The notes beneath the pieces were generated by a model that ran no database searches, had not been told where the DNA came from, and saw nothing but the letters and a program-made list of their open reading frames with translations. Positions 22,834 to 31,716 of a stretch of DNA of 64,000 nt are shown in pieces. The stretch spans positions 303,508-367,507 of the forward strand of contig JAHBYI010000001.1 of assembly GCA_019636035.1 (NCBI GenBank). Direction: 5' to 3'. Each line of letters opens with the position of its first letter. Positions within the stretch are counted from its first letter, which is position 1. This DNA comes from Candidatus Paracaedibacteraceae bacterium (GTDB lineage Bacteria; Pseudomonadota; Alphaproteobacteria; Paracaedibacterales; Paracaedibacteraceae). A program made the position numbers and the translations under genes.

Positions 22834-23286
22834 ATGAGAGTTTTTATCGCTCTGGGCAGCAATCTTGATAACAGTACGGATAATTTACACCAAGCAATTG
22901 ATCAAATTGCAAAAGAATACCCAATTGTTCAATGTTCATCCATCATCATAACCAAAGCAAAATACATCGAAGACCAACCTGATTTTTATAACCAGGTGAT
23001 CGAAGTCAATGGCCATGGTTCAGCCCAAGACCTGTTAAAATTTCTCCACCAGATCGAACACGACATGGGGCGCGTGCGTACAATTAAGTATGGCCCCCGC
23101 ATTATTGACCTGGATGTCATTTATTTTGGTGATTGCATTCTTGATACAGAGATGTTGCAAATCCCTCATCCCGGTATGTTTGAGCGTGACTTTGTTCTTT
23201 GCCCCCTCAACGAAATCGCCCCAGACTTTATCTGCCCTCTGACTGGAAAGACAATCCATGAGTTGTGGGAAGGTATTTCCTCATAA
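22834..23286 (+). CDS. folK: 2-amino-4-hydroxy-6-hydroxymethyldihydropteridine pyrophosphokinase
   Basis: 150 residues from ATG 22834 (MRVFIALGSNLDNS), which matches the normal start of HPPK; a GTG nine bases upstream is in frame and possible. Signature RTIKYGPRIIDLDVIYFG is complete, followed by PHPGMFERDFVL and the C-terminal APDF segment. Transfers pyrophosphate from ATP to the pterin in folate synthesis. No other folate gene is nearby. tRNA-Thr follows. Confidence 0.95.
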   Translation: MRVFIALGSNLDNSTDNLHQAIDQIAKEYPIVQCSSIIITKAKYIEDQPDFYNQVIEVNGHGSAQDLLKFLHQIEHDMGRVRTIKYGPRIIDLDVIYFGDCILDTEMLQIPHPGMFERDFVLCPLNEIAPDFICPLTGKTIHELWEGISS

Positions 23287-23291
23287 AATGA

Positions 23292-23319
23292 TTGACTCTT
23301 GCCTCAATTTTGGTAACTT
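23292..23319 (+). promoter_or_regulatory. possible promoter of tRNA-Thr
   Basis: TTGACT (23292-23297), a 16-bp spacer, and TAACTT (23314-23319), which would start transcription just before the tRNA. The -10 box is weak, and read-through from folK is also possible. Confidence 0.4.
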
Positions 23320-23329
23320 TGATTATAGT

Positions 23330-23405
<76 letters not shown>

Positions 23406-23614
23406 TATTCTCTGTGGGTTTTTAGACCTCCATGATAAATCCGAAAAAATTGATTGTCACTAAATTATCGCCATAAGAATAAAATTATTAGAAAAGAATC
23501 AGAGTATTTTTAGACAGACTTATTGAGTATACTATTTGATAAAATCTTAAGAGATAATTAACCTATTATGATTATAATGACAGGTATGAATATAAAATTA
23601 ATGGAGTACATATT

Positions 23615-24460
23615 ATGTTAAAATCGGCGTCGTTTGTTGTGCTAGCAGCTTCACTGTCATCTCAAATCATGGCTGCAGATAACACTACACTGCATGTCTC
23701 TGAAGATTTGAGTGGATTATTTGATGTAATAAAAAACCCCGACAAGAAAGTTGGGACAGTTCCGGGAATTTTGAATAAATTTAGAGATGTCAATGGGGAT
23801 GAAAGGGTCAAGGCTCTTTGCGCTGAAATCAAGGGATCTGGTTTTTATAAAGCTGCCGCTGAAGCTGGAGTTGGAACGCTCAAGAATCGTGCCATGGTGA
23901 CTTGGTGTGAAGGTGTTTCTTTTGAACGGTCTAATGTTAAGGCAATTCAGCAAAGAGAAAAAGCCCCTGAAGTTAAACCTGAAATGCCAAAGCTCAGGCC
24001 TGTAGTGTTTTCTGAACCTCGCACGCAAGAAATTGGTTCTGAGATGAGGGACTTAAAAGAAATCGTTGAAATTATCAGAGAAAATGCCAAAGCCTTGGGG
24101 AAACTTTCGGAGGTTGAGCAACAACTTACACCTGTTGAGGATAAAATTAAGGAGGCTCAGGATCATTATGATAATCTTGGGGTTGCCGTTGTTGGAATGC
24201 GCGAAGATTTAGCTGACATTGGACGCGCCGGGGGATTGAAGGTCTTTAAGCCTCATGAGCATGAGAACGATTCACCTGAAGTATACATGAAAGCTATAAC
24301 TGACGTTTTGGGCCAAGAAAATTTAACCCATGCCTCAAGACAGCAAATTGCCGAAGCAACTAAACTGTTAAACGAAGCGCAATTAAATCTTGCGGCAGCT
24401 CGGGATGATTTGGTTAAGATCAACAGCGAACTTTTGGAATCAACCAGAGGGATGCACTGA
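23615..24460 (+). CDS. exported coiled-coil-prone protein of unknown function
   Basis: 281 residues, not recognised. A signal peptide is clear (MLKSASFVVLAASLSSQIMA, cut before ADN). The N-terminal third of the mature protein has two cysteines (KALCAEIKG, VTWCEGVSF) that could pair in the periplasm. Residues ~140-280 are rich in Glu, Lys, Leu and Ala with heptad-like spacing (DLKEIVEIIRENAKALGKL and QIAEATKLLNEAQLNLAAA), suggesting long helices. Shine-Dalgarno TGGAG precedes the ATG. Stands alone after tRNA-Thr and is followed by a long hairpin. Confidence 0.7.
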   Translation: MLKSASFVVLAASLSSQIMAADNTTLHVSEDLSGLFDVIKNPDKKVGTVPGILNKFRDVNGDERVKALCAEIKGSGFYKAAAEAGVGTLKNRAMVTWCEGVSFERSNVKAIQQREKAPEVKPEMPKLRPVVFSEPRTQEIGSEMRDLKEIVEIIRENAKALGKLSEVEQQLTPVEDKIKEAQDHYDNLGVAVVGMREDLADIGRAGGLKVFKPHEHENDSPEVYMKAITDVLGQENLTHASRQQIAEATKLLNEAQLNLAAARDDLVKINSELLESTRGMH

Positions 24461-24470
24461 TCCATAAAAG

Positions 24471-24499
24471 AGGATAGTCATGGTAACTATGACTATCCT
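24471..24499 (+). terminator. strong hairpin after the exported coiled-coil protein gene
   Basis: An 11-bp perfect inverted repeat (AGGATAGTCAT / ATGACTATCCT) with a 7-base loop, 10 bp beyond the stop codon. No T run follows, so it may be a weak terminator or a 3' mRNA stabiliser rather than a classical intrinsic terminator. Confidence 0.5.
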
Positions 24500-24952
24500 A
24501 TCATGATAAGATCGTATTAACAGCATTACCTGTTCTTATATATGAAATCGTTATAGATCCTCTCGCTTAGGCGTGGTAAACATAAAATGATCCTACTTTC
24601 CCAATTTATACGGATTCCATATGGACATCATTCCTCAAAATAAAGGATCTTACTCTCCAATATGTTGACTCTTTATACAGCTGTGTTTCTGGATATTTAT
24701 TGAATGCCAAACAAAATGTTATCCGTTCTGTTGATACAAAAATACTCGATGGATCCTTGGAAATACATGTTCTGATCATTGATTGCAATGGGATTATTAA
24801 TTTACTCAATGCATCAAGTAATTTTAATAAAATTATTAATTAAGTTTACAGTTCGACTTTGCTGGGTTATTAAAGATCAAGAGGGTATGTTCCCGCAAAA
24901 ATTCATGCTGCAGGTTTACTTGACAATATTTCATAGATTGAATGAGGATTTA
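24500..24952. other. 453-bp gap with one start-less open frame
   Basis: No confident gene. On the plus strand one frame is open for 85 codons from 24586 to a TAA at 24841 but has no ATG or GTG; its translation has ordinary composition (for example YVDSLYSCVSGYLLNAKQN), so it may be a remnant. The next gene's Shine-Dalgarno (GAGGA) is at the right-hand end. Confidence 0.3.
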
Positions 24953-25753
24953 ATGAGAATTCTTTTAATTAGATTAATGCTCTTATGGAGTAGCATAGAA
25001 GCTCAGGCTTCAGAAATAACAAATAATAACTATCAAAGAATTACACTTGGGGAAGTGATAGACGTATTGCCGGCAACGCAGGATCTTTTCCCCAATCCAA
25101 GAATAGCAACCATAACAGGGCAAACATTGACTCTTCAAGCTCGTACCTATCAAATCCGCAGTCTTTACTACCAAAGTAAAAAGAACGACAATACCGAACA
25201 ATCCCTTACTTGCTATGTGTACAACCAAGGATTAGCTAACATGAAACCGATGGTCATCAATCAAGGCTATGGCCCTCTACTCATGTATCATGTGAATAAT
25301 GACGATCATTACTTTTATTTCTGCATCCGCCCTCAGCCTACAGGGTTTAATAGGTTAGAGACAAACGTCTGCCCCATTACACCAATGAGGATTAAACCTG
25401 ATCTGATTGTGCCAGATGCGCCTACCTATACTTTAGAAGAAATTCTTAATAAGTTTCCCCAATTTGCGAACAGTTCTAGCTCTTGGCTGATATCACCCAC
25501 AGTTGGGCAGCTTATTACTATGCAGGATGGGAAAACCTATGAAGTGCGCCAAGCATTTTTTGAAGACCCTCTTCAACAATTATCTCCCCAAGAAACAGTT
25601 CAATCCTTTGCTGACCATTATCACCTTTTAGCGGACAAGACAGTCATGGTTAATTATGCAGGTAACTTGATAAATATTTTTTACCGTCCTGCCTATAATG
25701 CTGAAGACCATATTGTTCTCTATATAGCTCTGGGTGTAGTGGAGAATGAATAG
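24953..25753 (+). CDS. exported protein with two copies of a ~100-residue domain, unknown function
   Basis: 266 residues from ATG 24953, which gives a signal peptide (MRILLIRLMLLWSSIEAQA) and has GAGGA upstream; longer in-frame starts add unlikely sequence. The mature part is two related halves. Half 1 (~30-126) begins ITLGEVIDVLP, continues GQTLTLQARTYQIRSLYY and ends in DDHYFYFCI. Half 2 (~160-258) begins YTLEEILNKFP, continues GQLITMQDGKTYEVRQAFF and ends in EDHIVLYIA. Cysteines at about 87, 124 and 140 lie in or just after half 1. Family not recognised. Probably periplasmic or outer-surface. Confidence 0.68.
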   Translation: MRILLIRLMLLWSSIEAQASEITNNNYQRITLGEVIDVLPATQDLFPNPRIATITGQTLTLQARTYQIRSLYYQSKKNDNTEQSLTCYVYNQGLANMKPMVINQGYGPLLMYHVNNDDHYFYFCIRPQPTGFNRLETNVCPITPMRIKPDLIVPDAPTYTLEEILNKFPQFANSSSSWLISPTVGQLITMQDGKTYEVRQAFFEDPLQQLSPQETVQSFADHYHLLADKTVMVNYAGNLINIFYRPAYNAEDHIVLYIALGVVENE

Positions 25754-25843
25754 TGCCCCCTAGGAAAAGATAGAACGGCTCTTCATTCCTATTTAAAAAT
25801 GACTATACAAAGACTCTTGAAGAGAAAGAATTTTAGAAATAAC

Positions 25844-26842
25844 ATGACGTCCAAATCCCCGTTAGATCAACAGATCAGACAGATATTAAGAAATCACTAT
25901 GCCATCGATGTTAAAATGATCGACTGCCTTAATACTGGTGCTGATATCAATGCATCCGTTTATAAGGCTATTGATCAAAATCAATCACGTTATTTTATAA
26001 AACTGAGGCAGAGCAACCATAATGATCTAAGCACGATCATTACTGATTTTCTTTATCAAGAGGGCATTCAGAATATCATCCCCGGCATAAAAACGTGTCA
26101 CGGCCAGCCCTTTCAAGTTCTTGATGACCAAACCCTGACTGTATTTCCGTTTATTGACGGACAGGATGGATTCAGCACGGATTTAACTGATCATCAATGG
26201 CAATCCCTTGGTAAGACTATCAAGAAAATCCACACGATAAAATACCCCCAGCACATCCGAGATAAAATTCCGCTGGAATCTTATTCAGCCAAATGGCGCC
26301 AGGTTTTACTGCCTTTGGATACGTTCATTGACGATCTCATCGCAACAGATTCAGTTGCCCATGCACTCATCAATTTTATCAAACAACACCAATCATCCCT
26401 GAAAATCCTGTTGGATCATGCAGAACGTTTATCCCATGCTATACAGGATCAAACTTCAGATTTTGTTCTGTGCCATTCTGATCTGCATGCCGGTAATATT
26501 ATGGTTGATTCAACGGGAAAGCTTTTTATCGTCGATTGGGATCAACCAATCCTAGCCCCCAAAGAACGAGACTTAATGTTCATCGGTGGTGGTATCGGCA
26601 ATGTCTGGAATAAACCGGACGAAGAAGTCTTGTTCTATCAGGGTTATGGATCAACCACAATAAATAGGGATCTTCTTGCTTATTACAGGATTAACCGTAT
26701 TCTTGAGGATATAACCGAGTATTGCCAGTTTTTATTGATCAACACAGACGACGGTGGGCAAAAACGCCAAACATGGTATCAAGAGTTTATTGATCAATTT
26801 GCACGTAACGGCGTTATTGATATAGCCTTAAACCTCCCTTAG
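25844..26842 (+). CDS. aminoglycoside phosphotransferase-like kinase (APH family)
   Basis: 332 residues from ATG 25844; an upstream ATG at 25799 adds a basic 15-residue extension with no better Shine-Dalgarno. The catalytic loop LCHSDLHAGNIMVD (Brenner-type HxDxxxxN) and the metal-binding IVDWDQP are intact, followed by APKERDLMF. This last segment recalls the APH(9)/spectinomycin kinase branch of the family (from memory). The family phosphorylates antibiotics but also choline, homoserine and other metabolites, so resistance is not proven. It lies among exported proteins of unknown function. Confidence 0.82.
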   Translation: MTSKSPLDQQIRQILRNHYAIDVKMIDCLNTGADINASVYKAIDQNQSRYFIKLRQSNHNDLSTIITDFLYQEGIQNIIPGIKTCHGQPFQVLDDQTLTVFPFIDGQDGFSTDLTDHQWQSLGKTIKKIHTIKYPQHIRDKIPLESYSAKWRQVLLPLDTFIDDLIATDSVAHALINFIKQHQSSLKILLDHAERLSHAIQDQTSDFVLCHSDLHAGNIMVDSTGKLFIVDWDQPILAPKERDLMFIGGGIGNVWNKPDEEVLFYQGYGSTTINRDLLAYYRINRILEDITEYCQFLLINTDDGGQKRQTWYQEFIDQFARNGVIDIALNLP

Positions 26843-26917
26843 AGGAATCAAAATAACATGTATTTCAATTCAAAATTATGTTAATTATTGTTAATAATCT
26901 TTTACAGAGATATCGCT

Positions 26918-27445
26918 ATGAAACTTAAGATACACGGATTAATATTGCTCTTGTCTTCTTTGTTAACACACGCGAGTGCGATGGATGATTTATCCACTAC
27001 CGATGAAGAATACTCAAGAACGTCTGCTCCTAATAACACACCGAATTTGACGCCCTGTAATACAGTTTATGAGAATAAGAGACTCAATCGATATTCAACT
27101 CTGAATCAAATACCAGCTCCGATCCTGACAACTCAGCTCTCAGAATCTTCTGATGAAGAAATCGTCGATATCATCCCTTTAACTTTTCCACTCAATATTG
27201 ATAACCGCATGACTGATGACGAGATAGGGAAAGAGATTTCCAACTATACAAAAGAACCTATAGGTGCTGTTCAACTTTATTATTACCCGTATGGCATCCC
27301 CAACGCATATCCTCCTTACACACAATCGCCAAGTTCCGTTTATAATCCCTTCATTATCGCCGGAGATGCAATATTATTAAGCTCGATATCTTCGGACATA
27401 GTCGACAGCGATAACTCGGATGACCTGCCATTCAAAATGGAATAG
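26918..27445 (+). CDS. small exported protein of unknown function
   Basis: 175 residues from ATG 26918, which gives a clean signal peptide (MKLKIHGLILLLSSLLTHASA, cut before MDD). The mature chain is acidic, rich in Ser, Thr, Asp, Asn and Pro, with a Tyr/Pro-rich stretch (YYYPYGIPNAYPPY) and no evident domain, so it is likely disordered. Not recognised. Third exported unknown in the 23.6-27.4 kb block. Convergent with the aryl polyene cluster, 60 bp away. Confidence 0.6.
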   Translation: MKLKIHGLILLLSSLLTHASAMDDLSTTDEEYSRTSAPNNTPNLTPCNTVYENKRLNRYSTLNQIPAPILTTQLSESSDEEIVDIIPLTFPLNIDNRMTDDEIGKEISNYTKEPIGAVQLYYYPYGIPNAYPPYTQSPSSVYNPFIIAGDAILLSSISSDIVDSDNSDDLPFKME

Positions 27446-27505
27446 TTTTTTCTCGTTCAAGACAGGACCAAAGCTTGATCATTCTATTAGGGGAATTCGA
27501 GTTAC

Positions 27506-28726
27506 TTATAGTCGTTTGAAAATCAGGCTTGTGTTGATCCCGCCAAAGGCATAATTGTTATTCATAACGTACGCTGTATCTAAGATAAGACCTTCGCCTC
27601 TGACGTAATGAAGGGGCGCACAACGGTCGTCGACAGTCTCAAGATTAGCGGTTGGTGCAAACCATTGATCCCGCATCATCTCAATACCGAGCCACGATTC
27701 CAAAGCACCACACGCACCCAACGTATGACCAAAGTAACTTTTCATAGAATGGATGGGTTGCCCGTCGCCAAAAACGGCATGGGTTGCTGCTGTCTCAACG
27801 ATATCGCCAAATTCAGTCGCTGTCCCGTGACCACTGACAAACCCAATGGCTGACGGATCAAGCTTAGCATCAGCTAAGGCCTGACGCATCATAACCTCAA
27901 TTGTCTCGGGCGACGGTTGAGTCACATGATTGCCATCCATATTGGTTGCAATTCCAACGATTTCAGCATAAATCTTAGCACCACGCGCTTTTGCACGATC
28001 ATAATCTTCTAAGATCAGCGTTGTCGCCCCTTCCCCTAAGACGAGGCCATCGCGATTGGCATCATAAGGACGCGGTGCCCGTGATGGATCCTTGCTTGTT
28101 GATGTCGCATACAACACATCAAACACAGCTGTCATGGATGGACAAATTTCCTCAGCACCACCGGCAATCATGACATCTTGCTGGCCATACCTGATGGCTT
28201 CTGCTGCATAAATTAAAGCAAGACTACCTGATGTACAGGCTGTTGATGTCGGGATAATCCGCCCCTTAACATGGAAGAACAGGCCTGTGTTTACAGCAGT
28301 TGTATGTCCCATCATCTTGAGATAACTTGTTGATGTTAGTTTATGCAGATTCTTTTTAAACAAAAGCTCTGAAAATTCCGTCATGGGTGCTGTACTACCA
28401 AAACTGGAGCCATAGGCAACACCTGTACGACCAGAAGATAGAATTGGATCATCAAGCAACCCTGCATCAGCCAATGCTTTTTCTGTCGCATAAACCGAAT
28501 AGAGGGAAACCGTTCCCATAGTTCTTGTTTTCTTGCGCGGCCAACGATTTTCTAGGGCATGATTGAGGATGGGAGCAGCTAAACACGCATTCATCCCTTG
28601 GAATTCAGACCATTCCGGCATCACACGCGTTGCTGTCTTACCTGCTTTGAGGTTGCCTTTGATCTCTTGCCATGATTCACCTAAGGCTGTAATCCCGCCC
28701 ATTCCTGTAACAACAACGCGACGCAT
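27506..28726 (-). CDS. beta-ketoacyl-ACP synthase of the aryl polyene cluster (FabF-like)
   Basis: 406 residues, thiolase-fold condensing enzyme with a complete Cys-His-His triad: Cys164 in STACTSGS, His300 in SGHGTATEFGD and His334 in YFGHTLGACG. In aryl polyene clusters such enzymes extend the aryl starter with malonyl-ACP units. Last gene of the cluster; its ATG overlaps the reductase stop (TAATG), implying coupled translation. It differs from primary-metabolism FabF mainly by context. Confidence 0.9.
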   Translation of the reverse strand: MRRVVVTGMGGITALGESWQEIKGNLKAGKTATRVMPEWSEFQGMNACLAAPILNHALENRWPRKKTRTMGTVSLYSVYATEKALADAGLLDDPILSSGRTGVAYGSSFGSTAPMTEFSELLFKKNLHKLTSTSYLKMMGHTTAVNTGLFFHVKGRIIPTSTACTSGSLALIYAAEAIRYGQQDVMIAGGAEEICPSMTAVFDVLYATSTSKDPSRAPRPYDANRDGLVLGEGATTLILEDYDRAKARGAKIYAEIVGIATNMDGNHVTQPSPETIEVMMRQALADAKLDPSAIGFVSGHGTATEFGDIVETAATHAVFGDGQPIHSMKSYFGHTLGACGALESWLGIEMMRDQWFAPTANLETVDDRCAPLHYVRGEGLILDTAYVMNNNYAFGGINTSLIFKRL

Positions 28727-29460
28727 TAAACAAGACCTCCGCTAACAGAAATAACCTGACGCGTAATGTAAGACGCCAAATCAGAAAGTAAAAAGACAGC
28801 CGTTGCTGCCACTTCTTCAGGCCGGCCAACACGCCCCATGGGCACCATCGGTAAAATATGCTCAAGCGGTAAATCTTGAGTCATTTGTGTTTCAATAATG
28901 CCGGGTGCAATACAATTCACCGTAATTTGACGGCTGGCCAACTCAACGGCCAATGCTTTTGTTGCCCCGATAATTCCCGCCTTTGATGCACTATAGTTAA
29001 CTTGCCCCCGATTTCCGACCATCCCCGATACAGAGGATAGAGTGATCACACGCGCTGGTTTCCGTGTACGAATCATGGGCATAATCGCTGGCTTTAAAAC
29101 ATTATAGAAACCATCGAGATTTGTGTGAATAACGCGATCCCAGTCATCAGATTCCAAGGCAGGAAAAGCATTATCTCGGGAAATTCCCGCATTCAAAATA
29201 ATGCCATAGTAAGCACCATGATCCTGAATATCAGATCCAAGCACAGCCAAACATTGTTCACGATCAGTGATATCAAATTGAATCAGGCGCACATCAACCC
29301 CTTGAGCCTTTATTTGATCGGCTGTTGCCTGAGCCCCTTCTTTATCCTGATTGTAATGGACGACAACGTTGTATCCGGCAGCACCAACAGCAAGAGCGAT
29401 CGATTGGCCAATACCTTTGCTTGCGCCTGTAACGAGGACGGTTTTACGAAGTTGAGTCAT
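28726..29460 (-). CDS. 3-oxoacyl-ACP reductase (FabG-like) of the aryl polyene cluster
   Basis: 244 residues, short-chain dehydrogenase/reductase. Cofactor motif TGASKGIGQS, the NAG motif in LNAGIS, catalytic Ser in TLSSVSG, and YxxxK in NYSASKAG are all present. Reduces the beta-keto group after each condensation. It begins directly after the dehydratase gene and overlaps the ketosynthase gene by one base. Confidence 0.92.
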   Translation of the reverse strand: MTQLRKTVLVTGASKGIGQSIALAVGAAGYNVVVHYNQDKEGAQATADQIKAQGVDVRLIQFDITDREQCLAVLGSDIQDHGAYYGIILNAGISRDNAFPALESDDWDRVIHTNLDGFYNVLKPAIMPMIRTRKPARVITLSSVSGMVGNRGQVNYSASKAGIIGATKALAVELASRQITVNCIAPGIIETQMTQDLPLEHILPMVPMGRVGRPEEVAATAVFLLSDLASYITRQVISVSGGLV

Positions 29461-29901
29461 TTATAAAGTCTCTTGATTGCTAGGTTGAAAAACAGTGAGT
29501 GCCGCTGATACTACTTCAATACCATCCATATAGATTGAACAGTCAAATGATGCAATTTCACCATCTGTAAACTTACAACATCCTTTGATTTCTAAATAAG
29601 AACCTTCTTTAAAGTTTTCAATCAGTAATTTCATTTTCCGAGTTCCCAAAAGATACCCGATTCCGGATGGTAGATTATTCTGACGCGCCATAAGTCCATT
29701 CCATGCGGCAACAGCCTGTGCCATGTATTCGATCCCCACATAAGATGGCACAGAGCCATCTGCAAAGAACACGGATTGATCTGTGATCGTAACAATAGCC
29801 GTGATTGAATCAGAGGTAAAATCAATAACCTTATCAATCAATACCATCGGTGGTTTATGAGGAATAATATCCAAGATGTTTAATGAAGAAAGATCAAGCA
29901 C
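29461..29901 (-). CDS. hot-dog-fold 3-hydroxyacyl-ACP dehydratase (FabZ/FabA-like) of the aryl polyene cluster
   Basis: 146 residues when started at GTG 29901. This start is preferred because AAGGA lies 8 bases before it and the product then begins at the conserved LDIIPHKPPMVLID; it overlaps the upstream ketosynthase stop by a few bases. Catalytic His15 in PHKPPM and Glu58 in GIEYMAQAV are present. Removes water to make the conjugated double bonds. Second of two dehydratases in the cluster. Confidence 0.88.
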   Translation of the reverse strand: MLDLSSLNILDIIPHKPPMVLIDKVIDFTSDSITAIVTITDQSVFFADGSVPSYVGIEYMAQAVAAWNGLMARQNNLPSGIGYLLGTRKMKLLIENFKEGSYLEIKGCCKFTDGEIASFDCSIYMDGIEVVSAALTVFQPSNQETL

Positions 29902-31114
29902 AATGCACGTCCTTTGATAAAATAATACTGACATTACTCCCCCCAAAAGCGAAAGAATTGCTCATGAGATGATAGTATCCCGAAACAGGCAATACCTGAC
30001 CCTGTACGGATGCAAAATTAAGGATCGGCAACCGGTCATCAATCTGCCCATTCCAGATATGAGGCGGAATCTGTACCTTGCCATCGGCCTCAGCCATTAA
30101 ACTCAACCATAAAAATGCAGCCTCTATCGCCGCAGCAGCACCCAACGTATGACCTGTCAACGCTTTGGTTGAACTGACACAGACCTTATCCCCAAACATC
30201 CGGTTGATACAATAACTCTCAGCCTCATCATTCGCCATTGTTCCTGTACCATGCAAATTAATATAACTTATGTCGTTTACGGATAAATTCGCTTGTTGTA
30301 ACGCATTCCTAATTGCTTGTTCAGCTCCCTCACCTTGTGGTGATGGCGCACTGATGTGATAAGCATCTGAACTTTCTCCACCGCCAGAGAAAATAATGGC
30401 AGAGGGTTGTTTTGACATAATGAAAACAGCGGATCCCTCGCCAATCGTAATACCTTGGCGATTAGCACTAAAGGGGCTGCATAATGATTCTGACGTTAAC
30501 TCAAGCGCATCAAACCCATTCAACGTAACACCACACAACGAATCAACACCACCAACCAGAACAGCATCACAAATTCCAGCATTGATTAACCGGGCAGCAG
30601 AGCAAAAAGCCTTGCCACTGGATGAACACGCTGTTGACAGGGTATAAGCAGGACCATCAACACCAAGATAACGGGCTGCAAATTCAGCAGGACTATTAGG
30701 TTCCTGTTGTTTATAAGAGAACCCTTCTGGCCATGCTTGTGTTTGATGATACTGGGCAAAAGCCTTTTGCCCTTCCAGCATACCTGACGTACTCGTTCCC
30801 AGAACAATACCAATACGATCTAATCCAAACTGCTGTTTCATTATCTCCATGCTGTTCCGGATCTCATCCAAAGCTAATTTTAACAGACGATTATTACGAC
30901 TATCAAAATCATGGAATTCAGCTGCAAGAGGTGTATCAAGTTGATCTGGAACCGATCGCACAACAACAGTTTTACCTGACAACAATGGCTCTCGTGATTG
31001 GCTCAGGTCAGGAGCAGAAAAACAAAGATCCTGTGAGAATAATTTCCGGGCAACGGCTTCTTTGCCAACTCCCAAAGCACAAACAATACCTAAATCATTG
31101 AGATAGAGCGTCAT
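29894..31114 (-). CDS. beta-ketoacyl-ACP synthase (second) of the aryl polyene cluster
   Basis: 406 residues with intact triad: Cys163 in STACSSSG, His288 in NLHGTGTMAND, His322 in LTGHTLGAA. It is as long as the other ketosynthase but clearly different in sequence, so the two probably act on different chain lengths or steps. The start overlaps the DUF3261 gene end by 4 bases. The division of labour is not readable from sequence. Confidence 0.9.
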   Translation of the reverse strand: MTLYLNDLGIVCALGVGKEAVARKLFSQDLCFSAPDLSQSREPLLSGKTVVVRSVPDQLDTPLAAEFHDFDSRNNRLLKLALDEIRNSMEIMKQQFGLDRIGIVLGTSTSGMLEGQKAFAQYHQTQAWPEGFSYKQQEPNSPAEFAARYLGVDGPAYTLSTACSSSGKAFCSAARLINAGICDAVLVGGVDSLCGVTLNGFDALELTSESLCSPFSANRQGITIGEGSAVFIMSKQPSAIIFSGGGESSDAYHISAPSPQGEGAEQAIRNALQQANLSVNDISYINLHGTGTMANDEAESYCINRMFGDKVCVSSTKALTGHTLGAAAAIEAAFLWLSLMAEADGKVQIPPHIWNGQIDDRLPILNFASVQGQVLPVSGYYHLMSNSFAFGGSNVSIILSKDVHCA

Positions 31115-31716
31115 GGAGCAACAACCGTTTCTATCTCGAGGCGATAATTAAGGGGTGGATTATCTAAGGTGACTTGCTGCCAAATTCCATCGGAGAACAT
31201 GCGACGTGTGATTTTACGAAGGATCGTATGGTCGTTTGCTTCAAGAAGACGATCAGCACCGCGATCCACAACGTGCGCCCCAACCAGATTTTGATTCAAC
31301 GTATCCTGACTCAAGTGAACAAGCAGAAAATCTCCGATGATATTTTCCGGAATCATTGTTGCGGGAATATGATCGGATGCCTCCCAAGAGGTCTTGTTTT
31401 GTGTCCACGTTAGCGCGTATAAACGCCCGATAAGATCATTAAAAGCGACAAAACTCAATTGATCCGGCGTCTGGTCAATATGAACCGTCACTATATTTTC
31501 TTGTTCTGCAACTGTTGCTTTAACTCGTTGAAGAAACGCGCCTGACGTGGATGTTAGAGGCCAAATTTGATCAACATTGAGGTAGACACCCTTAGATAGT
31601 TGGATAGTTTGTGTGGTTGTCTTCGTTTGTGATAGATCAACCAAACTATCCGATGATGTTTGAGAGCATCCGCTTAAAAAAAGAGATAAACAAACAATCA
31701 AAACAACATTAGTCAC
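31111..31716 (-). CDS. DUF3261 lipoprotein of the aryl polyene cluster
   Basis: 201 residues from GTG 31716, chosen because a textbook GGAGG lies 8 bases upstream; an ATG 15 bases earlier contains that Shine-Dalgarno. The N-terminus is a lipoprotein signal with lipobox LFLSGC. The rest matches, as far as I can judge, the DUF3261 family that recurs in aryl polyene clusters (LNVDQIW, NPPLNYRLEIE). Likely anchored in a membrane facing the periplasm and involved in export or lipid attachment. Overlaps the exporter gene by 8 bases. Confidence 0.75.
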   Translation of the reverse strand: MTNVVLIVCLSLFLSGCSQTSSDSLVDLSQTKTTTQTIQLSKGVYLNVDQIWPLTSTSGAFLQRVKATVAEQENIVTVHIDQTPDQLSFVAFNDLIGRLYALTWTQNKTSWEASDHIPATMIPENIIGDFLLVHLSQDTLNQNLVGAHVVDRGADRLLEANDHTILRKITRRMFSDGIWQQVTLDNPPLNYRLEIETVVAP

